Below, piece after piece: positions 47,020-58,061 of a stretch of 64,000 nt of DNA (the stretch's first letter is position 1; each line of letters opens with the position of its first letter). The position numbers and the translations under genes are program-made. The DNA is taken from NCBI RefSeq assembly GCF_050947335.1, contig NC_134985.1, positions 17,971,190-18,035,189 on the forward strand, given 5' to 3'. The notes beneath the pieces are model-generated. The model worked only from the letters and a program-made list of their open reading frames with translations. It ran no database searches and was not told where the DNA came from. This DNA comes from Megachile rotundata. Lineage: Eukaryota; Arthropoda; Insecta; Hymenoptera; Megachilidae.

Positions 47020-47930
47020 TTTAACAAAATTTAAAGAAATACAGGGAAGAAAACTTCTTACATGTAACATCTTACAGTTTAAATAAAGTTGTAGAAATAC
47101 AGAGAAGAAATTAATTTCTTACATGTAATGTTTAGGTTTAACAGAAGTTAAAGACATACAGAGAAGAAAGTAACATCTTATATGTAACATCTTAGTTTAA
47201 CAAAAGTTGAAGAAATTAATTTCTTACATGTAACGTTTAAGTTTAACAAAAGCTAAAGAAGTACAGAGAAGAAATTAATATCTTATATGTAACATCTTAG
47301 CTTAATAAAAGTTGAAGAAGTATAGAGAAGAAATTAATTTCTTACATGTAACATTTAAGTTCAACAAAAGTTAAAGAAGTACAGAGAAGAAAGTAACTTC
47401 TTACATGTAACATCTTACAGTTTAAATAAAGTTAAAGAAGTACAGAGAAGAAATTAATTTCTTACATGTAACGTTTAGGTTTAACAAAAGTTAAAGAAGT
47501 ACACAGAAGAAAGTAACTTCTTACATGTAACATCTTAGTTTAACAAAAGTTGAAGAAATACAGAGAAGAAATTAATTTCTTACATGTAACGTTTAAGTTT
47601 AACAAAAGTTAAAGAAGTACAGAGAATAAATTAACATCTTATATGTAACATCTTAGCATAACAAAAGTTGAAGAAGTACAGAGAAGAAATTAATTTCTTA
47701 CATGTAACGTTTAAGTTTAACAAAAGCTAAAGAAGTACAGAGAAGAAATTAATATCTTATATGTAACATCTTAGCTTAATAAAAGTTGAAGAAGTACAGA
47801 GAAGAAATTAATTTCTTACATGTAACATCTACGTTTAACAAAACTTAAAGAAATACAGAGAAGGAATTAACATCCTATATGTAACATCTAAGTTTAACAA
47901 AAGTTGAAGAAGTACAGAGTAATATACAGT
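47020..47930. repeat. 60-bp minisatellite, about 15 copies
   Basis: The marker cttacatgtaac (or cttatatgtaac) recurs every 58-61 bases from about 47057 to 47880, separated by gtttaacaaaagttaaagaa and gtacagagaagaaattaat. Two alternating variants (ttaatttctt and taacatctta) point to amplification of a dimer. Confidence 0.92.
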
Positions 47931-48992
47931 GTCGTAATACAAAGTAGTGAAAGATAAGAGAGATTCACTAACTTCGACAAACAAGGACCAGTAAGATCCC
48001 TTCAACGAAGAAAGAACCAAAAGCTACACAAAATGAATGGAACAATATAGTTTTACATTCAACGAAGATGAACCAAAAGAAATGATTGGAACAAGATAGT
48101 TTTACATTCAACGAACAAAGAAGAAAGCCTCGAAATGAATAAAAGAAGATTTACATTGAACAAACTAAAATAAGAAGAATATATAACGAGCGCGTAAAAT
48201 TTGCTTTTGTCTGGCTAGATTCGCAGAGGTACACCGTTGTCTAGCTAGACCGTTTCTATCGATTAGCAGGTACGCGTCAAAAGATTTATTGTTCGCTCGA
48301 AGCGCGAAGTAGGCATCTACGCTTCGACGAAATGATTGTCGTTTCGCGACGGCCACGATACTCGAGAGCACGAGCGCGCGAACTCCTCCGCGTACGAACC
48401 AACGTATTCTTCCGACCCAGTATAGAATCGTTAACGAAGGTTCGTACGCTTACACACCTCGTGCGATGATTGTCCACGATTGTCCATGATTGTCCGAGAT
48501 TCGGTTACGCGCGATTTGTCGCCGATCGCGATCACAGAGAACGGAAAGAGGATTCCGGGCTTACGACCTTAAGGACACTTTGTTTCCTAGTGTCGCGCGA
48601 CGACCGCGACGTGTCCGGCACGACGGTCGATCGTCGCCCGTCGCCCGTTCTTTCCAACTACATATAATTTACCTACTGTTATAGCACTTTAAACGCGCGT
48701 TCATATTCTCCCGACCGTGCTACGACTTCCGGTCGCGCCTCGATACGGAAGTGCTCTAAATATGGCCTGCCGCTTTTCACGGATCGCTTAGTTACTTTTA
48801 AGGCGCGACGCTTCAATATTTTCTTAAATTTTCGTCGAACAACCGATCTTATTCTATGTTGTTAGTTGAACAAAATTACAGTTGTATCATAAATAGTATG
48901 CATCACTTAGCACTTTACAGTTGACAGCATTTTTGACAGACAACTTTGTAGTTGAAAAGTTTAATTTTGTTCAAATTATTAGTTTGATACTA

Positions 48993-49965
48993 TTAACCCT
49001 TTGCACTCCACAGGTGCCTCTCATTCACCATTGCATTTAATACAATAATTTAAATTAAGTATGTTTTAACTGATTTTATAATATGACAGTGTGATGTAAA
49101 AACATAGTAAAGCAAACAATAGTGGAAATTATTAGAAATAATAACCTGAACAGAATTCATTTAATTTTCATGTTAGTAAGTATTAACCCTTTGCGCTCCA
49201 CAGGTGACTCTCATTCACCATTGTATTTAATACAATAACTTAAAATAAGTATGTTTTAACTGATTCTATAATATGACAGTGTGATGTAAAAACATAGTAA
49301 AGCAAACAATAGTGGAAATTATTAAAAATAATAACCTGAACAGAATACATTTAATTTTCATGTTAGTAAGTATTAACCCTTTGCGCTCCACAGGTGACTC
49401 TCAGTCACCATTGTATTTAATACAATAACTTAAAATAAGTATGTTTTAACTGATTCTATAATATGACAGTGTAATGTAAAAACATAGTAAAGCAAACAAT
49501 AGTGGAAATTATTAAAAATAATAACCTGAACAGAATTCATTTAATTTTCATGTTAGTAAGTATTAACCCTTTGCGCTCCACAGATGACTCTCAGTCACCG
49601 TTGTATTTAATACAATAATTTGAAATAAGCATATTTTAACTGATTCTATAATATGACACGTAATGTATAAACATAGTGAAACAAACAATACTAGAAACTA
49701 TTAGTAAAGAATGATTAACCTCAAGAGAATTCATTTAACTTTTTAACTGAGTTTTAAAATTGCTGTTTGCAAATTAACTTTGAGTGCAAAGGGTTAAAGT
49801 CGCTGTTTGCAAATTAACTTCAAGTGCAAAGGGTTAAAGTCGCTGTTTGCAAATTAACTTCAAGTGCAAGGGGTTAAAGTCACTGTTTGCAAATTAACTT
49901 TAAATGCAAAGGGTTAAAGTCGCTGTTTGCAAATAGTGAAATTACTTTGGAATGCAAAAGGTTAA
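48993..49965. mobile_element. Compound TTAA element: 190-bp left-end units (x4) and 40-bp right-end units (x5)
   Basis: Four units begin TTAACCCTTTGC(A/G)CTCCA at 48993, 49183, 49373 and 49563, exactly 190 bases apart. The last runs into a region ending GAGTGCAAAGGGTTAA at 49797. That end is then repeated in 40-bp units (TTAA ends at 49797, 49837, 49877, 49917 and about 49965). Left and right termini are inverted repeats of each other, so this looks like one MITE in which each end was amplified separately. Confidence 0.75.
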
Positions 49966-51929
49966 TTGCTACTGTGCGTCTCACTGCACTTGAACATTGC
50001 ATGTCGGCACAGATTGAGTTACAAAGTATGTAATACAAGTTGTGAGACTGTATGTAGCATTAAAACGAAACTCGTAACATGACTTTAAGCCCATATTTAG
50101 GCCATTAGGGCACTTCCCTGCTCGACTAAAGTTCGAGAGGGTCTCGAACTGTATCGAGGTTCGCCTAACCGGTCGAATCGCGTTTAATTATCGCGGTCGC
50201 GCGCAACGGTCCGCGGATTTGATATGTATACGCTCGACCGTATGGAGAGGAGAATCGGCCGCGGCGGTTTCGCGCCGGAGGTTTTTCCGCCGATTCCAAC
50301 TCGCGTATTATTCCACACCGTACGCGTACCTACCGCGACCTCCGGCTCCGTTTTATCCACCTGGATCGCGGCTTTACCATGGAACAACGAGAAGACGAAA
50401 CAGCGACGTTCGTTCCGACGAAAATTCTCTATCGTTCTTCGAATGAAGAATACGAATCGAATGATCGTTCATTAGCGGAAAGACGAACGTCTTCGTTTCG
50501 TGGTTTACAAAAACTATCGGAAAAACTTGACTCGCATACAATTGACGTTGAATCGTGGAACCGTGAATTTCTCGTCGCGGCGATACGAGTTCTTCTCGTT
50601 TGAGATACAAGGAAAAACGAGGACACGTTCCGTTCTCGCTTAAACCAGACCAAGGATACTTGCGAGTACGCGGATTGGACAACACCAATACACGAAATGC
50701 GAACGTATAGCGTTACTTTCGAAACGCGCGCGCGTGTACGGTCCATTCGGCTGCAGGATACGAAATTCCTTAATCGAGGTACAGTCGAGAACAAATCTAC
50801 CTTTCCTAGGTAAACTTTACAGTTTCAAGAAAGCACAGCTCTTGCTTCTATATTCTTAAGGATTTTATAAATTGACAACTGTGAGTAAATTGACAACTGT
50901 GAGTAAATTGCAAGTTATAATATTGAAAATGAAAGTAAGTGAAAGTTTGACACTCCTGGTTCAAAGGAAGCTTTCTTTGCTCTCGAGTGTACCGATACAT
51001 TCGCACGATTGACCGATAACCTTTACCTCTTTCGTAAACCGTACACGCGCGATCACCGATCTATCGCGTTTAAAACGATACGAGAACACGACGATCGATC
51101 ACGACGTCAGGATTAGGCCGCTTGGAAAGACCCTTTCGCGGCAAATCTTAACGATTAAAGGTATTTCCATATATCTGTGTAAATATATAATAATATATAT
51201 ATATATGTGAGTGTTTGTGCGTGCGCGTACGCACAAGGTACATGGTAGAGCGTCGGTGATAATCGACGAAAATAACCGTCGCCTTCGTTTTCGATTTTTC
51301 TTCGCCAAGGTTTGCTAAAAAATTATTCTCGTTTGTCGATTTTGATCGTACGGACGGTAACCAGTAGCTCGTTAGGATCACGCGGAGCTGCCTTTTAATC
51401 CGCGGCGTTTCCTCGTCGAGCGATCACGGCTGGAGCTTCGAACTACTTGCCGAAGAATTGGCACTGTAACAGAGAAAAAGAGAGGAGATGAATGGTCACG
51501 ATCGGGATCACGATCGAGTCGTGATCGACTCGATCGATTTCGTGCACGCGACAGAAATAACAGAACGTAAATAGCCGTGTACCTGTAACATCGATCGAGG
51601 GAACGAACACCGAACGATAAACATATACATAGACAAGCGAGAGTTGGAATAAAGACAGGATGGGAAATCGTACTTCTATTTGCTTTTCCTCTTTCCTCTT
51701 CGCGGAAGGAAACAACGTCTTCGCTCAACGAATTGAACCCGTAACGAGTCGCGCGACGCGTCGTTCAACGATCACCGTAATTTGATCGCGCGACAACGTT
51801 CATCGAGAAGAGAATGTCACGATCGACTGTTGCGCTTCCGAAAGTTCGATAATTCCGAAATTTCCGGAAAAAAGAAACGGAGCGACGTTGGATAAGCTAA
51901 TAAGTGTATCCTTACGCTGTAACGAAGGG

Positions 51930-54900
51930 TCAGTGGGAAGGCTGTCCCGGTAGCTGGAGTAATGGAGAGAGTGTTGGTGGTTGTAATGGTGGTGGTGGTC
52001 CATTCAGGTTCAGGCAGATGGGGGGTTGTTGTCTTACCATGCTAGAGCCAACCTGCTGCAGTAACCCGGTGCCCTGCTGGGAAGACGTCGAGGAAACGGA
52101 TGGGCGCCTCGAGCCGCGTAAACTATTCATACTCGAGCTAAACAAGTATGGCACGCTGCTGCTCGTGATCGGCATTCCTGCGCCCTATCGAACGTCAAAA
52201 CGATAACGTCATCGTCTTTACTTCTTTCTAACGCGCCACCTGGTTAGCTGACTCCTTCGAGCCAGTTATGCGATGAACAATAGTTCATAATCAACAATTT
52301 TGTCGTTTTTTAACGAGATACTTAACCCCTTACACTATTTTGACGAGTCTGACGCACTCGGCTATGATTTTACTCGAGTTTTGAATACATTTCAATTTGG
52401 AGTTCAAGTTCAACTATAATTTGCATAGTCAACGACTGCACGATACCAAATTCACATAACATTTTAAGTTTCTGTGTCTGTTTTCATGTTATGGCTGAAA
52501 TTAGCTCTGATTGACTTGACAAAAACATCATAGTGCAAGGGGTTAATACTTCAATTATTGTTACTATGAGTACTTGCACTGTTTTAAGATGTATATCATA
52601 AATTTTACAAAATTGTATACGCATTACAAAATTATAAATTTGCTTCGATGAATTATTTTGAGAAATACGATACCGTGGGAGGCGATAGATTTATGCCAGA
52701 TCCGCGTCGGTCCTGAGGACCGGTGGTCGAATGACGACGAATCAGAAGTCCGCCCATGCGAGTGTCGCCCGGAGAACTCGCGCAGGACGGCGCTATCCGT
52801 ATCTTCGGCGCCATCAGAGTGTTGTCCGATAGCCGTCTGCTGGTGAACGGCGTCACTTTTAGGAAATTGTCGTTGTTCGAGGACGAGAACCAACCGAACA
52901 TGGCTGTCGGCAATAAACACGTATTGTCTCCTTTTCTTGAGTAACAGCCTTCCCGAGTAACCTTTGTTACTCTGTCGAAAATTATTTTATAACGAAACTT
53001 ACCCGCCAACGAGTTTTTCCTCGCCATGTTCTCGGCCGAAGCCGTCATCGATATCGAAGCTACGAAACGATTAAACAATTAAAAGACGCGTTCCAATGCC
53101 TTGCAACTTACTGCAAAACAGTAAATCTTACTAGTGCTATTTTTCCTGGCCATATCCTCAGCCGATGAAGTCTTACGCTGTTCGATCCGCAAGTTCGGTA
53201 TGTTGAATGGAGGAACATGCATGTTGTCCGTGCTGTGCTGGTGTCGTAAACTCCGATACCTCTCCGGACTCGACAGGGACAAATTGTCCAGGGTCAACTG
53301 ATTCCTCTGGTATCTGTTCCAAAAATCAAACATAGAAGAAAAATAAGATATCTAACGTGAACCGCTAAGACCACGAACTTCACCTTTCGATGTGATTCAG
53401 CATGTCCTGCAACACCTTGAAGAGCAGTTCAAACTGTTCGAGGTCCAACGCGGGATTGATTGTCTGAGGCAGCAGAGAAGGCATGGCTCCAGTCGCCATC
53501 CAGTTCACCGTAAGCCCATACTTCTTGTCGGTCAGCATTAATCTGTAAATTCCTAGAGGAGTCGAATCGTAACCCCGTACCCGGTATCGATCGATTAGTA
53601 AAAAAAGTAAGCGACTATTCGAACAGTACGGAAAAACAGTTAACGATGTACTTACTCACGACCCGAACAATCATCTCCGGCTCATGGAGCTCCACGTTGC
53701 ACAGCAGCGGTAGAATGCAGTCGACGATCTTCTGCTTGTCCAGCCGGTTCAAGATACACGAAATTACGTTTACCAGTATCCGGGGATCCACCGTATTCTT
53801 CTCGAACGCTTGCAGCAGTTTCGGCAGTACGATATTCCGGATTGCCTCGTCGTCTATGTACTCGGTTACGTTTGATACGGCCACGAAAGCGGCGGTCTAC
53901 GGATGGGTTAATTATAGTTAATGATAGTTTCGTTAGCATGAGAAAGACATCACCTACCTGCACCTGCATCACCGAGTTTTCAAAGGAGGCGTACAACATT
54001 GGGAGCACCTCGGTCTCCACGTGCTCCCGAGACGTCTTCTTCAGTATCAGATGCAGATTTTCCAAGAGGGTCACCGTTCCTTGAACGGACTTGCGGTTCG
54101 AAAACAGCTGTCTGCGATCATCGTTTACTATGAATTATGCTTCAAGAATGTTGCATATTTAACAGCGTTTGATTAACCTTAATACATTCTTGTAATCTTA
54201 ATTTTTGGACATAACACAACATCGATGCTCTCATTAATATGTCAATGTTAATCTGATGCTGTTAGAACAACCCTTAGACTCGATGCACACGAACATTTTC
54301 CCCCTAAAGAACATGTACGATCTCGTCCCGATCATTTTTCTTTGTTTCCTCAGTGAAAAGAACCTAAGCACACATTTGATCGAAACGAGGTCGCTCGTGT
54401 ATATCGAGTCATTGTGCACCCGTCACAGGATGAATAAAAACTCAGAGTAGTCTTTCCAATCTGCCCGAAGCACGTTGCAGTTAGAATTGATTGCGCGCTC
54501 GTGACAAAAATGTGTAAGGCTTTCCACTTCAACCAATCGCCTTTTTATCATCTTGCCAGTTGTGGGAGGTGAATTATACGCGCGCCTACTCACCGCAGCG
54601 ACGGAAACACGATTCGATCGTATTCCTCTTGCGTGCTGTTTTGAACGATGTAAAGTACGGGTTGCAACGCGGCCGACTGAACTTCCTGGCTTTCCAATTC
54701 GGTTTGCAAATACGTCCATACATGTTGATACCAAAGTTTCTGCAAAGTCGAAAGAATCATAGAGTCTCTGAGGTGGCTCGAAAAATATTGTAGCTACCTT
54801 TGGCACGTAGGGTAACACTCCTTTCAAGGTGTTCGCGTAAAAGTGCTCCTTCTGCAGCACGTCCTTCATCTTGCTGATGTCTAGAAACTGGAGGGCGTGC

Positions 54901-57900
54901 ACGGCTGGGTTCCTGAAACATACAAATTCGAATGGAACTTGTCACGGTTCGTTTAACACTAAACCTACCGGCATATAATGTGTATTTAATTTGAAATTAA
55001 AAATGAAGTTAAAAAATAGATGAACAAAGGACAGAACATAAATTAGTACACACATTTATTCTTTGTGTTGATGAGAATCAATTCTGATTTCAAGGAATGT
55101 ACTTCAACAAAATGTACGTTTTATAGCAAGAAACTTGTGGAGCGATCATTTGACCGGTTTGGTAGTTTTAGTGTTAAGCTTTGTGAGGTGAAGCTTTAAG
55201 CTGAAGCTTTCATTACGTACAGGAAGTATTTGATCATCGACAAAACTTGAGCTGTCGGTCGTTTTTCCGGATCTTCGTGCAGCAGTCGGGAAACAGCTTC
55301 CTGAAGCGGTAGTGGAATCAGGGGCAACGTGGCAGCGAGTTGTTCATTGAGCTGTTGAAAACGAGCCCGTAACATTATTCGAATGATAAAGTAAAGATGG
55401 TTAACAGCATAAAGATGGTTTCTGCAGCCTTACGTTTTCCAGTTGCTTCAGATATTCGGAGCAACTGTGATTCGCTTGAATCAGTGGTCGACCTTGATTG
55501 AAGATGGCGCATATCGTCATACCGAAGCTGTACATGTCGCTGTAGAAACCGCCGAGCTTCTTCTGCTGAACTTCCGGAGCTATAATCGGTTTACAGTATA
55601 AGAAACAGAAAATGACAAAAAGCGATCGACCTAATTACGTTTCCTTACCTACGTAATCGAGGTTCGGCTGAGCCATTTTTGGCATGCGATTGGTCCACGG
55701 TTGCAGCGGAATGGGCGTCTCGTTCGCTTTTTCTATACAACAGAAAAACGTTGTAGGAAAAGAATCGGAAAGTCATCCTTATGCAAAACCTACCGCTAAA
55801 TTCTAGACCCGACAACTTCCAGGTTCCTCTTTTGGTGATGACGATGCTCGCTGGACAAACGTTTCTGTGAAGAACTTTCTGCGTCACGTGCAAAAAGAGC
55901 AGCGCCTCGGTGATCTGCAAAGTCCGATAAGAAAATAGAGCGTGTTTACTCGATCGGAAGGGTCTTCGAAGCACCTCGATTAAAAAGGTTCTCACCTGTA
56001 ACAAACCATACTTGATCTCGATATCGAGCAGCTCGTACTCTTTCGTGAAAACGGTACGATGACTGGCAGTCGACGATGCCTGTTTCGTGGCGGTGCTCGA
56101 TGTTTGTCCGATACCATTCGCTCGTTGTTCCTGATACGCCAAAACGTTCGCTAAACTAGCCAACACTGGTTCCGACGCGAAAGCCAGGCTGTCCGCGCAC
56201 TCTTCGACTCTGTACGCCTGTGGATGTACAATTCAGTAATCGAGAAAGAAGATGAGAATCAGAGAAGTTACCTGTAATATCTTGGGGTGGGAAAATCGTT
56301 CCATCTGACGAGCTCCGTTCCGTAAAATTTCCGTCACCGTCTCCTTCCGCTTCGGCTTATAGAGCTTTTCGACCGAGCGCTTGTCGAAGAAAAATATCGA
56401 CACTTCCTGAAAATGGAGGAGGGTGTATATTGATACGTAAAAGGAAATTTAAGTAATGTATGTAACTTGTAAGTTATGTGACTTGTAACCTATGTGCTTA
56501 TGTTGGATGCATGTAAATTATTTTCTTGTTACTTCTGTGTTATAGAAGATTATGTGTTATAATACATGTTTTGTATCATTTTTATAATTTCAAAATTTAA
56601 GGAACCTATGTAACTTGTAACCTATGCTTATGTTGGATGCATGTAAATTATTTTCTTGTTACTTCTGTGTTATAGAAGATTATGTGTTATAATACATATT
56701 TTGTATCATTTTTATAATTTCAAAATTTAAGGAACCTATGTAACTTGTAACCTATGTGTTTATGTTGGATACATGTAAATTATTTTCTTGTTACTTCTGT
56801 GTTATAGAAGATTATATGTTATAATACATATTTTGTATCATTTTTATAATTCGGGTTTTGTTATAGAACATACTTGGATTGTTCGATACAGAAATTTCGG
56901 TGATACAAATGTATAAATACAATGCATAATTCATCCAATTTATAGGATGCTATAGAAGAATATAGGCATAGTTGAAAATAAGTTTATAATTTAAAATTAT
57001 TTACATATATCCATTAACACTAAAACTACCAAACTAGTCAAATGACCACTCCACAAGCTTATTATTATAAGGGACTCATTTCATTAAAGTACATTCTTTA
57101 AAATCAGAATTGAATCTCATCAAGATAAAGAATAAATGTGTGTACTAATTTATGTTCTGTCCTTTGTTCATCTATTTTTTAACTTCATTTTTAATTTCAA
57201 ATGAAGTACTCATTTCTCTATGTACATTCTTTAAAATCAGAATTGAATCTCATCAAGATAAAGAATAAATGTGTGTACTAATTTATGTTCTGTCCTTTGT
57301 TCATCTATTTTTTAATTTCATTTTTAATTTCAAATGAAGTACTCATTTCCCTATGTACATTCTTTAAAATCAGAATTGAATCTCATCAAGATAAAGAATA
57401 AATGTGTGTACTAATTTATGTTCTGTCCTTTGTTCATCTATTTTTTAATTTCATTTTTAATTTCAAATGAAGTACTCATTTCCCTATGTACATTCTTTGA
57501 AATCAGAATTGAATCTCATCAAGATAAAGAATAAATGTGTGTACTAATTTATGTTCTGTCCTTTGTTCATCTATTTTTTAACTTCATTTTTAATTCCAAA
57601 GTACACATTACATGTCCATAGCTTTAGTGTTAATAAAGAGGTACTGTTCAAAGATGATAAGTATCAAACTTTCTTTCGCAAGTATCGAACTTATCCGCCA
57701 TTGTACAAGTCGTAAAGAGCATCCACTTAGTAAAGTAAGGCTGTTTCAATATTTACAAGAACAAAAGAGCTTTTCAGTCTTCTTTACGATCTCATACTAA
57801 ACTAAGATCGTTGGTTCCACTCCTAGGTTCTATAAAAGGTTATCTATAAAACATAAAATTATCTATAAAGAATGACAAAAAAAATAAAACGAGAAGAAAA

Positions 57901-58061
57901 GATGATTTTACCTTTCTGTCCGCCTTGCCATAGGCGTCGTAAACGCGCCACGCGTTCTCGGGGCCCGCCGTGGCCGATTGTTTGCCAATCTCATAGAAGT
58001 TCTGCAGAGGATTCGAGAGGAGAACGCTCGGCGTGGAACCGCTCTTCGACTTGGCAAACAT
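51930..58061 (-). CDS. SCYL2: SCY1-like protein 2 (SCYL2/CVAK104) pseudokinase
   Basis: Sixteen minus-strand exons: 57912-58061, 56272-56406, 55996-56217, 55794-55914, 55649-55732, 55434-55579, 55221-55351, 54798-54912, 54594-54739, 53958-54111, 53656-53896, 53384-53552, 53132-53313, 53003-53059, 52674-52903 and 51930-52184. The total is 845 residues with every phase closing. SCYL2 binds clathrin and AP-2 on Golgi/endosome vesicles. The N-terminal kinase fold (NPLQNFYEIGKQSATAGPEN, VSIFFFDKRSVEKLY) lacks catalytic residues: HRD is HRN (HRNVCPASIVI) and DFG is GLE (KLSGLEFS). APEVQQKKLGGFYSDMYSFG is the APE region. HEAT-like repeats follow (LPKLLQAFEKN, VISCILNRLDKQKIV). The tail is Ser/Pro-rich with two SAE(N/D)MARKNS motifs and RRHSTTGPQDRRGSGINLS. 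The last two exons are inferred from frame, and an alternative stop at 52653 is possible if exon 15 is read through. Confidence 0.92.
52322..52546. mobile_element. TTAA-flanked MITE, copy 2, in the last SCYL2 intron
   Basis: The element begins TTAACCCCTTACACTATTTT and ends CATAGTGCAAGGGGTTAA, so its terminal repeats of about 17 bases are almost perfect. Internal sequence matches the copy at 39533-39776 (tgacgcactcg, ttggagttcaagt, ataatttgcatagtcaac, gacttgacaaa). Length 225 bases. Confidence 0.85.
54953..55177. mobile_element. TTAA-flanked MITE (225 bp) in a SCYL2 intron
   Basis: It begins TTAACACTAAACCTACCGG and ends CCGGTTTGGTAGTTTTAGTGTTAA, so the terminal inverted repeat is about 17 bases and bounded by TTAA. 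Its interior (reverse complement) matches the 133-bp unit of the array at 57014-57633. It lies between exons 55221-55351 and 54798-54912. Confidence 0.85.
56455..56860. repeat. 131-bp tandem repeat, three copies, in SCYL2 intron 1
   Basis: The string tatgttgga(t)gcatgtaaat occurs at about 56499, 56629 and 56761. Each is followed by tattttcttgttacttctgt and aatacat(g/a)ttttgtatcat. Confidence 0.9.
57014..57633. mobile_element. Same MITE family as 54953-55177, opposite orientation, with core amplified four times
   Basis: It starts TTAACACTAAAACTACCAAA and ends GCTTTAGTGTTAA at 57633. The core (acattctttaaaatcagaat ... tttgttcatctattttttaa) repeats at 57091, 57223, 57357 and 57490, about 133 bases apart. 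The same core in reverse complement is the body of the 225-bp element at 54953. So this is an internally expanded MITE within SCYL2 intron 1. Confidence 0.85.

Larger units (their letters stand above)
45607..51929. other. Gene-poor, repeat-rich 6.3-kb interval
   Basis: No protein-coding gene is supportable between the ZAD zinc-finger start and the SCYL2 3' end. It contains an AT-rich repeat (46380-46560), a 60-bp minisatellite (47020-47930) and a compound TTAA element (48993-49965). Three stretches at 48170-48760, 50100-50800 and 51000-51880 are CpG-richer and could be UTR or regulatory DNA. ORFs there overlap on both strands and have no motif. Confidence 0.5.

Noticed and set aside
52653..52674. 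SCYL2 ending at the stop at 52653
   Set aside because: A good donor (ACG|GTATCG) lies just before it, and the next frame-compatible exon (51930-52184) is Ser/Pro-rich like the rest of the tail. It is kept as an alternative isoform.
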